Below, piece after piece: positions 1 through 9,034 of a stretch of 64,000 nucleotides of DNA. Source of the DNA: an uncultured Clostridia bacterium (GTDB lineage: Bacteria; Bacillota; Clostridia; Oscillospirales; Acutalibacteraceae); the NCBI GenBank assembly GCA_904399395.1, contig CAJFPJ010000056.1, forward strand, positions 1 to 64,000, written 5' to 3'. A program made the position numbers and the translations under genes. How positions within the stretch are numbered: position 1 is the stretch's first letter; each line of letters begins with the position of its first letter. The notes under the pieces are model-generated. The model was not told the origin of the DNA and made no database searches. It worked only from the letters and a program-made list of their open reading frames with translations.

Positions 1-74
1 AGCCCGGCACCGGAGCGAAGCGAGCGGTGGGTAAGCCAGAAGGCGTAGCCTGAAAATCCCCGATGGTTCACCAT

Positions 75-107
75 AAAGGCACATTCGGAGATGAGTGTGC
101 TTTTTTG
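75..107 (+). terminator. Putative rho-independent terminator
   Basis: aaaGGCACATTCggagatGAGTGTGCTtttttt: stem with one G-T pair followed by a T run. Confidence 0.5.
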
Positions 108-605
108 TCATACAGTATTCGGGGATTCGAACTCTTAACCCCGGCCGGTCACCGATTCCTCTTTCAGCGCTTGATAGCGCACCGATACTGGTTAAGGCCC
201 AGCAGCAGATTTTTCTGCTGAGCTCAGAAGCGGCCTGTGCGCCCATTTGCCAATGGCTTCTTAGGCAGTGAGCACCTCATCCACCCGCCGGTATGTTTGG
301 TTGCTCTGTTCAGCGGATGCATAGGAGGCATCTAGAGTTTCGCCGGACATATATCTGCCTCTGTAAAAAAACTATAAAAAAACCACGTCCCAAAAAAGGA
401 CATGGTTTTCATTCCTGCCTTGTCAAATACAACATCAATTGAAAAATAGCCAAAAAGAAAGAGAACTTTCGGATATACTACTGGAATAAGAAATTTATGT
501 AGGAAGAAAATAAACACACATATATCCATCGCCTTTTAATACAAAGCCCATTACGTGCTTTGATGAAAAAGAGGAACGGCCGTCTTTTCTTTCAAAATAT
601 TCGTT

Positions 606-1169
606 TTAGATACTTGTTGCAATAGCGTCTAGGGTTTCCTTGTCGCAAGAAGGAACCAATATTCTCATTGCAGTCTCTGCTTCCTGTACATATTTTTTCA
701 ATTCCGGCACTGTCAGAGATGGGAAAGCACTGTCAAGCTCACATCGTATTTCCACGCTTTTTATTTCGTTCCCCCTGGGTGCATATTCAACATCGATTCG
801 TATCGTATCGTCAATTCCTATAGTTGTATTGGCGATGCCGTTTTTTTCTATCGTGTATGAGTAAGAGGTATAATAGGATAAGAAGACTTCTTCCGTAACA
901 GCGAATTTCTCTCCGCCATTATACCTGTTGTCTATGCCTATGGCTACAACTGCAAATATGAGGGTCAAGAGTATGGCAACCACGATACAAGCAATTTTTT
1001 TGTTTGATATATATCGTTTCGACTTTGGCAGGAGAATCTCTGTTTGAAGATTACCGGTATAAACAGCAGTAGAAAAGCCGCAGCGATTACAAAACAGGCT
1101 GCCTTCTGGCAACTGAGCCCCACAATTTTTGCACACCATATTATACCACCTCCATACTCTTTTTATCAT
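606..1169 (-). CDS. Zinc-ribbon, single-TM protein of unknown function
   Basis: MVCKNCGAQLPEGSLFCNRCG zinc ribbon (CxxC-x11-CxxC), then a TM segment IACIVVAILLTLIFAVVAIGI; start probably at the internal MVCKNC. Confidence 0.7.
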   Translation of the reverse strand: MIKRVWRWYNMVCKNCGAQLPEGSLFCNRCGFSTAVYTGNLQTEILLPKSKRYISNKKIACIVVAILLTLIFAVVAIGIDNRYNGGEKFAVTEEVFLSYYTSYSYTIEKNGIANTTIGIDDTIRIDVEYAPRGNEIKSVEIRCELDSAFPSLTVPELKKYVQEAETAMRILVPSCDKETLDAIATSI

Positions 1170-1264
1170 CCCATGGGGGAATAACAGTCTAAAAGGAAAC
1201 GCGCCTAAAATGTTTTACAGTTGCCGCCGATACAAAGCATACTTGAGATATAAGTTTTTTTACT

Positions 1265-1753
1265 TCAGCTCAATGAAGGAATCACAAGAAGAGTAAGTTG
1301 ATTTAAGTCCATAGAGAGGCGATATTTTATATTATTCTTTTCATAAAAATCAGATGAATAGCTATTATCATAACTTGAATATTTCATATCTAATATTGCT
1401 TGCAAAAAACGCGCATTGTCTTCGGCTGTTGCGGTAGGATCGCAGGAATGATATATGCAGAGCATATATTTTTGTACCAGATGGCTATTTTCATCATTTA
1501 GTAGGCTCACTTTAAGCGTTATGGACATAATATTGTCTGTTTCGCCATCGCTTAATATAGACACTCTGATATTGTCTTCCAGTTGAGCTTCATAAGTTCG
1601 AAATGGATACACTTCTAGAATATCAAATTGAGAAATTGGGTTTAAGGAACCAGAGACCTGGTGGTTAAACCGTTTTTGATAATCGGATGCATGTATCATA
1701 AAGGTATCCCCTGATTTGTTTACAGAGATAGGAGTTGAAGGGGAGGCGTTCAA
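1265..1753 (-). CDS. Extracytoplasmic part of a zinc-ribbon protein (possibly frameshifted from the upstream ORF)
   Basis: Non-ATG start overlapping the stop of ORF 1750..1986; the tandem paralogue 606..1169 carries both parts in one ORF. Confidence 0.45.
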   Translation of the reverse strand: MNASPSTPISVNKSGDTFMIHASDYQKRFNHQVSGSLNPISQFDILEVYPFRTYEAQLEDNIRVSILSDGETDNIMSITLKVSLLNDENSHLVQKYMLCIYHSCDPTATAEDNARFLQAILDMKYSSYDNSYSSDFYEKNNIKYRLSMDLNQLTLLVIPSLS

Positions 1754-1986
1754 AGCAAAAATATAAGAATTCCCGCTGTTATGATAATTATCCCCACAGC
1801 GATAAGGCCTATCAGTATAAATCGTTTTTTACGCCTGCCGGATGTTTGAATATAGGCTAAGGCCTCCGTTTCTCCCTCTGGGATAGATTCGTTAGCTTCC
1901 AATGAATTTCCACAGATATTGCAAAATCGGCTGTCCTCCGACAACTGGGCCCCACAATTTTTGCACACCATATTATACCACCCCAA
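1750..1986 (-). CDS. Zinc-ribbon + TM protein (N-terminal part)
   Basis: MVCKNCGAQLSEDSRFCNICG zinc ribbon and TM RFILIGLIAVGIIIITAGILIFLL; near-identical ribbon to 606..1169. Confidence 0.6.
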   Translation of the reverse strand: MGWYNMVCKNCGAQLSEDSRFCNICGNSLEANESIPEGETEALAYIQTSGRRKKRFILIGLIAVGIIIITAGILIFLL

Positions 1987-2176
1987 TATCTTTTTTTCAG
2001 TATATCAATATATATATGAAAAAACAAGTGAAAATTTCTCGCAAAAACATAAAAGATGGAGGCCACCTAAGTGCGTTTCGCCGGTAAGCCGGCAAAATAT
2101 TGGGGATCATTCTCCTCTTGTCCGAAGCTCTTTTGCATGCTTAATACATAGGAGCAGGAACAGGAGGTGTTCGAAA

Positions 2177-2312
2177 ATGCTGGATAGAAGCGATTTAGAG
2201 GCGATTGCCTAATTGATGGATAGCAAGCTTGGCCCCGATCAATACGCGTCTGGACGGTATAGAAGGCCGTCTGGACAAGATCGAGAACCTCTTGGGACCT
2301 CAGTGAAGGGGC
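2177..2312 (+). pseudogene. Remnant of a small coiled-coil protein
   Basis: MLDRSDLEAIA*LMDSKLGP then, after a 1-nt frame change, INTRLDGIEGRLDKIENLLGPQ; one in-frame TAA and one indel. Confidence 0.55.
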
Positions 2313-2649
2313 TCAATGGCTCTGCCATGGGGCTTTCGATCCCCCGAAAAAGGCATTATCAAAGATTTTCACCAAAACATCCGGTTGCATTTTCATAAAA
2401 TAAGTGACTTTTCTTTCTAGATATAGTAGTATATTGATATACTGAAAATATAGAGAATTAAAAACCGGAGAGCAGAAAAGCAAGAGCCGAAGGCTGGGCC
2501 ACCAGATTTTACAAGGCTGCGGAAGATTTTTCTGTGAAGAGTTTTCTTCCCTGGATTCGGATCCTGCCGGTTGAATTTCGTTCATTGCCTGGGCTCAAGA
2601 GCAGGGCGGTGGATGAAAATAGAACTATCTGAGAAAGAGAGTGTCAAAA

Positions 2650-3018
2650 ATGATTGATTTCCAAAATGCCAGCTTCATAAAGATGAAAGAAGACAGCGGT
2701 TTGATCCCCCTGGTCACCCCCCTGCTGGTAGCCGATGAGAAGGTGATTGGCGCCTATAAAGCCATGCGCGATGGGGTTGTCTTCACAAGTAAGCGCATTA
2801 TCGCCGTGAACGTGCAGGGAATGACCGGGAAGAAGAAAGATTTCACCTCCTTGCCCTATAGCAAAATCCAGGCCTTTTCCATTGAGACCTCAGGGGTATT
2901 CGATATGGATAGCGAATTGGAATTGTATTTCAGCGGCCTTGGTAAAGTTAAGTTTGAGTTTGCCGCACACTGCAATATCACGCAGATTCAGGCCATAATT
3001 TCCGGCTATGTGTTGTAA
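2650..3018 (+). CDS. Bacterial PH-domain-like protein (bPH family)
   Basis: MIDFQNASFIKMKEDSGL...VFTSKRIIAVNVQGMTGKKKDFTSLPYSKIQAFSIET, typical of short bacterial PH-domain proteins. Confidence 0.7.
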   Translation: MIDFQNASFIKMKEDSGLIPLVTPLLVADEKVIGAYKAMRDGVVFTSKRIIAVNVQGMTGKKKDFTSLPYSKIQAFSIETSGVFDMDSELELYFSGLGKVKFEFAAHCNITQIQAIISGYVL

Positions 3019-3170
3019 TTCCAGAACCCTTTGAGCCCCTTGCTGTCTGCAGAGTGCGGCCTGCGAAAAAAGAATCCCCTCCCGGGCGGCTCGGGTCGAT
3101 AGCAGGCCTTTTGCGGGCATCCCCCGCCCCATGAAAACGAAAAAACGGAAAACCAACAAAAAGCAAAAGC

Positions 3171-3217
3171 AACCGGCGCCCTTATGAGCATAAATGGCTC
3201 ATAAGGGCGCCGGTTTT
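3171..3217. terminator. Strong hairpin, likely bidirectional terminator between the PH gene and the ech operon
   Basis: Perfect 18-bp stem aaccggcgcccttatgag / ctcataagggcgccggtt, followed by a short T run on + and T-rich sequence on -. Confidence 0.7.
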
Positions 3218-3325
3218 ACAGTGTGAGAGTGTGAAGATATAAGGATGCAACGATGCAGGACGCAAAAATGCAGCGGGTTCCCCGGGCGAGATGCTTTGAT
3301 GCATGGATGTATTCGGCGAATGAAT

Positions 3326-3961
3326 TCACTGCATTTTCAGGCACTTTTTGGGGCAGGAGGCGGCGCAGAGGCCGCAGCCGATGCATTTTTCCCCATCCAG
3401 CTTCCAGGTTTTAGAGGCTCTCTCCACCTGAATGGCTTCCTGGGGGCATTTTTTGGCGCAGAGGGTACAGTATACGCATTGGGAAGCGTCGTTCACCGGT
3501 TTAGCTCCGGCCGGAACGGGGCCCGGCGCAGACGCTGAAGCCGGCCCGGTTCCCTTTGTAGCCCCGGCAGCTGGGCTCCCCTTGGGGGAAGCGCCTCCCG
3601 GGGGAAGGGGCTTTGTAAAGGTCTCCGTTTTCTTTTCCCGCCCGGGCTCCGTATAGCGGGGGACCATGGAGAGGCATTTTTTGGGGCACACGTTGGTGCA
3701 GTTCCCGCATTGGACGCAGTCGAAGCGGTTGATGCTCCAGGTTCCGGCGGCCCGGTTCACGGCGATGGCCCCGGGCGGGCAGGAGCGGGCGCAGAGGCCG
3801 CAGCCGATGCACTCCTCTATCACGATTTCTACACGGCCCCGCATGCGCTCGGGATACTGGGCCGGCTGGAATGGGTAGCCGGTGGTGGCGGGCCTGGAAA
3901 ATACATTCTTCAGGGCAGTGGACGCAAAGGGCCAGAATTTTGTTTTTGCCATGTTCCTCAC
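3326..3961 (-). CDS. echF: Ech hydrogenase ferredoxin subunit with four [4Fe-4S] motifs
   Basis: Four CxxCxxCxxxCP motifs (CIGCGLCARSCP, CVQCGNCTNVCP, CVYCTLCAKKCP, CIGCGLCAASCP) in two pairs joined by a Pro/Gly/Ala-rich linker; last gene of the ech operon. Confidence 0.85.
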   Translation of the reverse strand: MRNMAKTKFWPFASTALKNVFSRPATTGYPFQPAQYPERMRGRVEIVIEECIGCGLCARSCPPGAIAVNRAAGTWSINRFDCVQCGNCTNVCPKKCLSMVPRYTEPGREKKTETFTKPLPPGGASPKGSPAAGATKGTGPASASAPGPVPAGAKPVNDASQCVYCTLCAKKCPQEAIQVERASKTWKLDGEKCIGCGLCAASCPKKCLKMQ

Positions 3962-5046
3962 CTCTCCGTGCAGCTGATACAGGGGTCAATCGTCAAAATC
4001 AAAAGGGGCACGTCCGCCAGCTGGCAGCCTTTGAGCAGATCCAGCATGGGGGGGATGTTGCTGGTGGTGGGGGTGCGCAGGCGGAAGCGGTCCAGGAATT
4101 TGGTGCCGTTCCCCTTTACGTAATAGACGGCCTCCCCCCGGGGCTGCTCGATGCGCATGAAGTATTCCCCGTTGGGATTCCCCTTGGCGGCGGCCTGAAT
4201 GGGCCCCTGGGGGATCTTCTCGATGGCCTGGTGGATCAGGCTGAAAGATTGGTAAATCTCCTGGATGCGCACCTGGCAGCGGGCATAGGAATCCCCCTCC
4301 TTTGCGCAGACGGGCTCGAACTCCAGGTCTCCATAGGCTGCATAGCCCAGCCCCCGCGCGTCATAGGCCACGCCGCTGGCCCGGAGCATGGGGCCAACCG
4401 CCCCCGCCTGAACGGCCTGCTCCGGCCTCAGGATCCCCAGGCCCCGCAGGCGGCTGCCCACGGTGTAATCCTGCAGGAAGGTGTCCGCTATGGGGCGCAG
4501 CTCCTTTTCCATATCGTCCAGAGTCCGCTGGATGACGGAGAGGATCCCGATGTCCATATCCTTCAGAACACCGCCGATACAGTTGACGGAAAAGATCACC
4601 CGCCCGCCGGTGGTCATGTCGAAAAGATCCAGCACCTTTTCCCGCAGCCGCCAGGACTGCATGAAGAGGCTCTCAAAGCCCATGGCGTCCGCCAGAAGGC
4701 CCAGCCAGAGCAGGTGGCTGTGGATGCGGCTCATCTCCATCCAGATCGTCCGCAGATAATTGGCCCTGGGAGGCGTTTCCACTCCCATGATGTTTTCCAC
4801 ACATTGGCAGTAGCCCATGCCGTGGCCAAAGCTGCAGATGCCGCACACCCGCTCTGCAATATACACATATTCCTTAAAATCCTTGGTTTCCACCAGCTTT
4901 TCCAGCCCTCTGTGGACAAATCCGATGCTGGGCACAGCCTCCACCACCGTTTCGTCCTCCAGAACCAGATCCAGATGGACGGGCTCTGGCAGCACGGGAT
5001 GCTGGGGGCCGAAGGGGATAATGCTTTGTTTTGCCATTTTGCTCAC
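3958..5046 (-). CDS. echE: [NiFe]-hydrogenase large subunit, Ech/group 4 type
   Basis: L1 motif RVCGICSFGHG and L2 motif DPCISCTER at the extreme C terminus. Confidence 0.92.
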   Translation of the reverse strand: MSKMAKQSIIPFGPQHPVLPEPVHLDLVLEDETVVEAVPSIGFVHRGLEKLVETKDFKEYVYIAERVCGICSFGHGMGYCQCVENIMGVETPPRANYLRTIWMEMSRIHSHLLWLGLLADAMGFESLFMQSWRLREKVLDLFDMTTGGRVIFSVNCIGGVLKDMDIGILSVIQRTLDDMEKELRPIADTFLQDYTVGSRLRGLGILRPEQAVQAGAVGPMLRASGVAYDARGLGYAAYGDLEFEPVCAKEGDSYARCQVRIQEIYQSFSLIHQAIEKIPQGPIQAAAKGNPNGEYFMRIEQPRGEAVYYVKGNGTKFLDRFRLRTPTTSNIPPMLDLLKGCQLADVPLLILTIDPCISCTER

Positions 5047-5390
5047 CCTTTCTCCTTAAACGGCGCATCCCGGTCTATCCGGTAAAGCTTGTGCTTATAA
5101 TCCTGCTGGATATTTTCGATCTTCACCCCGAAGAGCTCGCTTACCTCGTTTTCCTGCAGGAAGGCGCAGGGGTATATCTGCGTGATGCTGGAAACGGACG
5201 TCTCCTCCTCCACCGTCAGGCGCAGGGTCCAGAGATCGTATGCATTTGAAAAGGAGTAGCTCAGTTCATACTGCCCCGGAAGGCGGCTGGCGCAGATTTG
5301 CACAAGCCGCCAGCCGTCCATTTTAAACTGGATCACGGCGGGCAGGAACTGCTCCATGGTAACAGGGATAATATCGTTCACGCCGTTCAT
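5043..5390 (-). CDS. echD: Ech hydrogenase subunit D (NuoC/30 kDa-like)
   Basis: Position between echC and echE; short NuoC-like sequence ending RIDRDAPFKEKG. Confidence 0.8.
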   Translation of the reverse strand: MNGVNDIIPVTMEQFLPAVIQFKMDGWRLVQICASRLPGQYELSYSFSNAYDLWTLRLTVEEETSVSSITQIYPCAFLQENEVSELFGVKIENIQQDYKHKLYRIDRDAPFKEKG

Positions 5391-5845
5391 TTCGTATCCT
5401 CCTTGGGCCCTTTTTTCTGCTGCTTATAGGCCACCCGCTTTTCCTGAAGGATCTCCAGAGCCTGGGCCACGCCGTCTATAATGGCCTGGGGCCTGGCGGC
5501 GCAGCCGGGAACATATACGTCCACCGGGATAACGGTATCCACGCCGCCCTTTATGTTGTAGCATTCCTTGAAAACGCCTCCGGTGCAGGCGCAGATGCCC
5601 ACGGCCACCACGACCTTCGGATCCGGCATCTGGCTGTAGATCTGTTTTACCACGCTTTCGCTCTGGCTGTTGATCCCCCCCGTTATAAGGAGGATATCCG
5701 CCTGAAAGGGGTCGCCGGTGTTGATGATGCCGAAGCGCTCAATGTCGTAAACAGGGGTGGTGCAGGCCAGCACCTCGATATCGCAGCCGTTGCAGCTGCT
5801 GCCGTCGTAATGGAGCAGCCACGGCGATTTTGCCAGTTTTCCCAT
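5387..5845 (-). CDS. echC: [NiFe]-hydrogenase small subunit (NuoB-like)
   Basis: SPWLLHYDGSSCNGCDIEVLACTTPVYD...GCAARPQAIIDGV. Confidence 0.9.
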   Translation of the reverse strand: MGKLAKSPWLLHYDGSSCNGCDIEVLACTTPVYDIERFGIINTGDPFQADILLITGGINSQSESVVKQIYSQMPDPKVVVAVGICACTGGVFKECYNIKGGVDTVIPVDVYVPGCAARPQAIIDGVAQALEILQEKRVAYKQQKKGPKEDTK

Positions 5846-5858
5846 ATCTGAGGCCTCC

Positions 5859-6722
5859 TTACCGAACCAGCATTAGGATCAGGATATTGAGCCCGCCCGC
5901 CAGAAGAGTGACGATCCAGCAGCTGGAAAGCAGCGTCTTCCACTTCACGCGGGCGCTCACGTTATCCCACAGGATTTCGAGAAAATACAGAATAAGGCAC
6001 ACCGCGATAGCCAGGGGCCAGCTCCACCAGTTTTCGTTCACGAAGAAGAGGGCCACGATTCCCAGCATCAAGACGATCTCGTAATATTCGGCGATGTTCA
6101 TAATGGCCAGGGTGGGGCCCGCCATTTCGGTGGTGAGGCCCTTGACCATCTCCTGGTGGGCGTGGTGGCTGGTGGAAAGATCAAAGGGCGATTTGCGCAG
6201 CTTGATGGCTGTGATGAAGAAGAAGCCCAGCAGGATCCCCGGCAGCAGGATAACGGCGCTCTGGGGCATATGGATGATATCCGTCACCTGGAAGGAGCCG
6301 GTGGCCAGGTAAAAGCCCACGGCCAGAAGGAGCGTCAGGGGCTCATAGGCCATCATCTGGATCATCTCCCGGCCGGCGCCCATGGTGGCGTAGGGGGAAG
6401 AATCGCTGGAAGCCGCCATGATGAGGAACATATCCGCCGTGGAGAGGATAAAGAGGCACATGAGGATATCCGCCCCTGCGAAGAGCATGCAGCCGGCCAC
6501 CGCCAGAAAGATAAGATAGCAGAGGTTCAGAAAGAGCTGGGCGTTGTTCACAGCCAGCATCTGCTTGGAAAAGAGCTTGCCGATATCATAGAAGGGCTGC
6601 AGGAAAGGGGGGCCCTTGCGCCCCTGCATCCGGGCGGAAAGGATACGGTCGAGCCCATCCAGAAAAGCGCCCAGAAAGGGGGCCAGAAGAAGGTAAGCGA
6701 CAACAGAGATAGTCTGTATCAT
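5859..6722 (-). CDS. echB: Ech hydrogenase membrane subunit B (NuoH-like)
   Basis: Polytopic; GLDRILSARMQGRKGPPFLQPFYDIGKL and KLRKSPFDLSTSHHAHQEMVKG are NuoH/EchB-like. Confidence 0.9.
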   Translation of the reverse strand: MIQTISVVAYLLLAPFLGAFLDGLDRILSARMQGRKGPPFLQPFYDIGKLFSKQMLAVNNAQLFLNLCYLIFLAVAGCMLFAGADILMCLFILSTADMFLIMAASSDSSPYATMGAGREMIQMMAYEPLTLLLAVGFYLATGSFQVTDIIHMPQSAVILLPGILLGFFFITAIKLRKSPFDLSTSHHAHQEMVKGLTTEMAGPTLAIMNIAEYYEIVLMLGIVALFFVNENWWSWPLAIAVCLILYFLEILWDNVSARVKWKTLLSSCWIVTLLAGGLNILILMLVR

Positions 6723-8617
6723 ATGGCACCTCCTATAATCATGCAGAGCATCACCAGCAGGACGCCTGCGGAAAGGATTTCCGCGGGGAGCATGAGCCGC
6801 CTCATGCCGAACTGGAAGCGGAGATACCAGTTGGAAAGATACAGGTGCCTGGGTTCGCCGTAGCTGTCTACAAAATAGGTGTTGTCCCCCTCGTTGGCCC
6901 CGCTCATATAGATGGGGACATACACCCGGTGGGCCGAGCGGGTCACCAGGAACATGGTCACGGGCACAAAGAGCACCGAAACCAGCATGATGGTCATTGT
7001 GGTCACCACGCTCATGGAGAGAACCTCGTTGGCAGAGCCGAAGAGCTCATAGATAATGGGGTTGGCCACCAGGGTCTCCACAGCGGGGAAGAGCAAACAC
7101 AGAAGCAGCATGCAGGCGGAGTGGACAAACATGGAAAGATACTGGTCCTTCCGGGTGATGTCCTTTACGGTTGCTTTTGTGTGGTGCATGGAAACCAGCT
7201 TGGAAAGCCACTTTGTCCAGTAAAGCATGGTCATGGCGCTGCCATAGGCCAAAAAGAGCACCAGGAGGAAATTCCCCGCGTCCACAAAGGCCCGCAGAGC
7301 CGCCCATTTGGAGATCAGCATCCCGAAGGGCGCCAGATACATGCCCGCGATGCCGATACCGATGATATAGGTAAGCTTGGGCATGCGCAGCAGCAGGCCG
7401 TGCATATCCTCAATATCCCGGGAGCCCAGGCTGTTTTCCACAGAGCCCACCGCCTGGAACAGCATGGATTTGCTCACCGCGTGGAAGATCATGAGCAGAA
7501 CGCCTGCCCAGATGGTCTCCTGGGCGCCGATGCCCGCGCAGGCCACGATCAGCCCCAGATTGGAGACGGTGGAGAAGGCCAGCACCTTTTTGCCGTCGTT
7601 CTGGGCGATGGCCATGGCGCTGGCGGCGATGAAGGTGAAGCCCCCGATGAGGGAGACCATGGTCCCCGTTATGGTCCCGGCCAGGGCGGGGGCCAGCCGG
7701 ATGAGCAGGTAGATCCCGGCCTTGACCATGGTGGCACTGTGCAGCAGGGCACTGGAGGGCGTGGGCGCCACCATAGCCCCCAGAAGCCAGGAGGAAAAGG
7801 GAAGCTGAGCGGATTTTGTTAGCCCCGCCAGGGCCAGCATGGCGATGGGGATCACGGAGCCGGCCTTCACCACGTCCCCCAGCTGGGCGCTCCCCAGGGT
7901 GGAGGCCGCCACGGCGATGGCGATGGCAAAGCCCAGGCCCCCCAAAAGATTCATCCACAGGGCGCGGAAGCTGTTGTGAACCGCCTCTTCCGTGCGGGTG
8001 TAGCCGATGAGCAGGAAGGAGATCACGCTGGTGATTTCCCAGAAGAAATACATCCAGATCAGATTTTCTGAAAGCACAAGCCCCAGCATGGCCCCCAGGA
8101 ACAGAAACAGCATGGAGAAAAAGAACCCGCTGCGGTCCTTATACTCGGTGTGGTGCTGGTGATAGGCCTTCATATAGCCCACCGCATAGATGCAGATAAA
8201 GCCCCCCACAAAGGCCACGATCACACACATAAGCATGGAAAGGCTATCCACCTTCATATGTTCCGCCGGCGCGGCCGGGTGAGTGAACTCCGACCAGAAG
8301 AGCAGCGCCGTCTGCCCCACAGAGAGCAGAATAACAGGATATTTCCTGTGTTTGATGCTCAGGTATACGATGAGCCCCATAAGGAAGAGCTCCGCCCCCA
8401 GCATACAATGGTTCAGAATTTCCGTCTCCTTATAAAATACCGTTACGGGCGCACCGCCCAGAAGCCACGCCGCCAGAAAAGCGGCCGCCAGGGCCATGAC
8501 GCCGCCGGAGCCCATATAGACCGCTATGCTCCGGGTGCGGACGGATTTTATAAAAGGAACCACGGCCGCCATCAAAACAGGCCAGCCGATCAGAACCGGC
8601 AGAATCCCCATATACAT
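6719..8617 (-). CDS. echA: Ech hydrogenase membrane subunit A (NuoL/Mrp antiporter-like)
   Basis: Polytopic; FFFWEITSVISFLLIGY and LPFSSWLLGAMVAPTPSSALLHSATMVKAGIYLLIRL proton-channel signatures. Confidence 0.9.
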   Translation of the reverse strand: MYMGILPVLIGWPVLMAAVVPFIKSVRTRSIAVYMGSGGVMALAAAFLAAWLLGGAPVTVFYKETEILNHCMLGAELFLMGLIVYLSIKHRKYPVILLSVGQTALLFWSEFTHPAAPAEHMKVDSLSMLMCVIVAFVGGFICIYAVGYMKAYHQHHTEYKDRSGFFFSMLFLFLGAMLGLVLSENLIWMYFFWEITSVISFLLIGYTRTEEAVHNSFRALWMNLLGGLGFAIAIAVAASTLGSAQLGDVVKAGSVIPIAMLALAGLTKSAQLPFSSWLLGAMVAPTPSSALLHSATMVKAGIYLLIRLAPALAGTITGTMVSLIGGFTFIAASAMAIAQNDGKKVLAFSTVSNLGLIVACAGIGAQETIWAGVLLMIFHAVSKSMLFQAVGSVENSLGSRDIEDMHGLLLRMPKLTYIIGIGIAGMYLAPFGMLISKWAALRAFVDAGNFLLVLFLAYGSAMTMLYWTKWLSKLVSMHHTKATVKDITRKDQYLSMFVHSACMLLLCLLFPAVETLVANPIIYELFGSANEVLSMSVVTTMTIMLVSVLFVPVTMFLVTRSAHRVYVPIYMSGANEGDNTYFVDSYGEPRHLYLSNWYLRFQFGMRRLMLPAEILSAGVLLVMLCMIIGGAI

Positions 8618-8764
8618 CCTCCTTTACCTCTACGGAATTGCAGGCGCACAGCAGAGCTCCCTGCGGGATTCCCCGGTTCCGGATTCCGGGTTCTGGTTCC
8701 CAGAGATGCACCGCTGTTGTCCGCCGGCAAAACAACAAAATAGTAAAATACTTGTATCACAGAT

Positions 8765-8793
8765 ATTATAGTCCTATGTTTTTTGATTTACAA
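8765..8793 (-). promoter_or_regulatory. Predicted sigma-A promoter of the ech operon
   Basis: Minus strand TTGTAA-N17-TATAAT, upstream of echA. Confidence 0.65.
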
Positions 8794-8933
8794 GAGTGAA
8801 GGGGGTGGGCTTTTGCTTTTCCCTCCTTTTCGGACGGGGCGGTTTCCCATGAAAAGAGGAAAAGGGGGCACTGGTAGTTTAGAGTTTTTTGGCCGTTTTG
8901 AGAATTGCTAGGAGTTTTGGAAACTCGTGGATT

Positions 8934-8962
8934 TTGCCTTTTTCTTGTGTTCGTGCTACAAT
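8934..8962 (+). promoter_or_regulatory. Predicted sigma-A promoter of the hyp operon
   Basis: TTGCCT-N17-TACAAT, upstream of hypA. Confidence 0.5.
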
Positions 8963-8967
8963 GGGAT

Positions 8968-8997
8968 CTGCAGCCTGCAGGGGAATGCAGGCTGCAG
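8968..8997 (+). repeat. Perfect 12-bp inverted repeat in the hypA leader
   Basis: ctgcagcctgca ggggaa tgcaggctgcag. Confidence 0.9.
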
Positions 8998-9034
8998 AAT
9001 ATAGAAAATCGCAGAAAAGTAAGGCGGAAGGATC

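Noticed and set aside
115-150. tRNA-like GAGTTCGAATCCCCG on the minus strand
   Set aside because: The five bases flanking the TTCGAAT loop do not form a T-stem, and no anticodon/D-arm or acceptor partner can be found upstream.
230-340. Short minus-strand frame MSGETLDASYASAEQSNQTYRRVDEVLTA*
   Set aside because: Only 29 codons; I cannot tie it to a family, and it could be chance or the tail of a gene fragment.
3871-5085. 404-aa plus-strand ORF antisense to echE
   Set aside because: Shadow ORF produced by strong GC3 bias of the opposite strand; His/Pro/Gly-rich, domain-less translation.
6156-6863. 235-aa and neighbouring (6845..7822) plus-strand ORFs antisense to echB/echA
   Set aside because: Composition (H/G/D/Q-rich) is that of an antisense frame of hydrophobic membrane genes.
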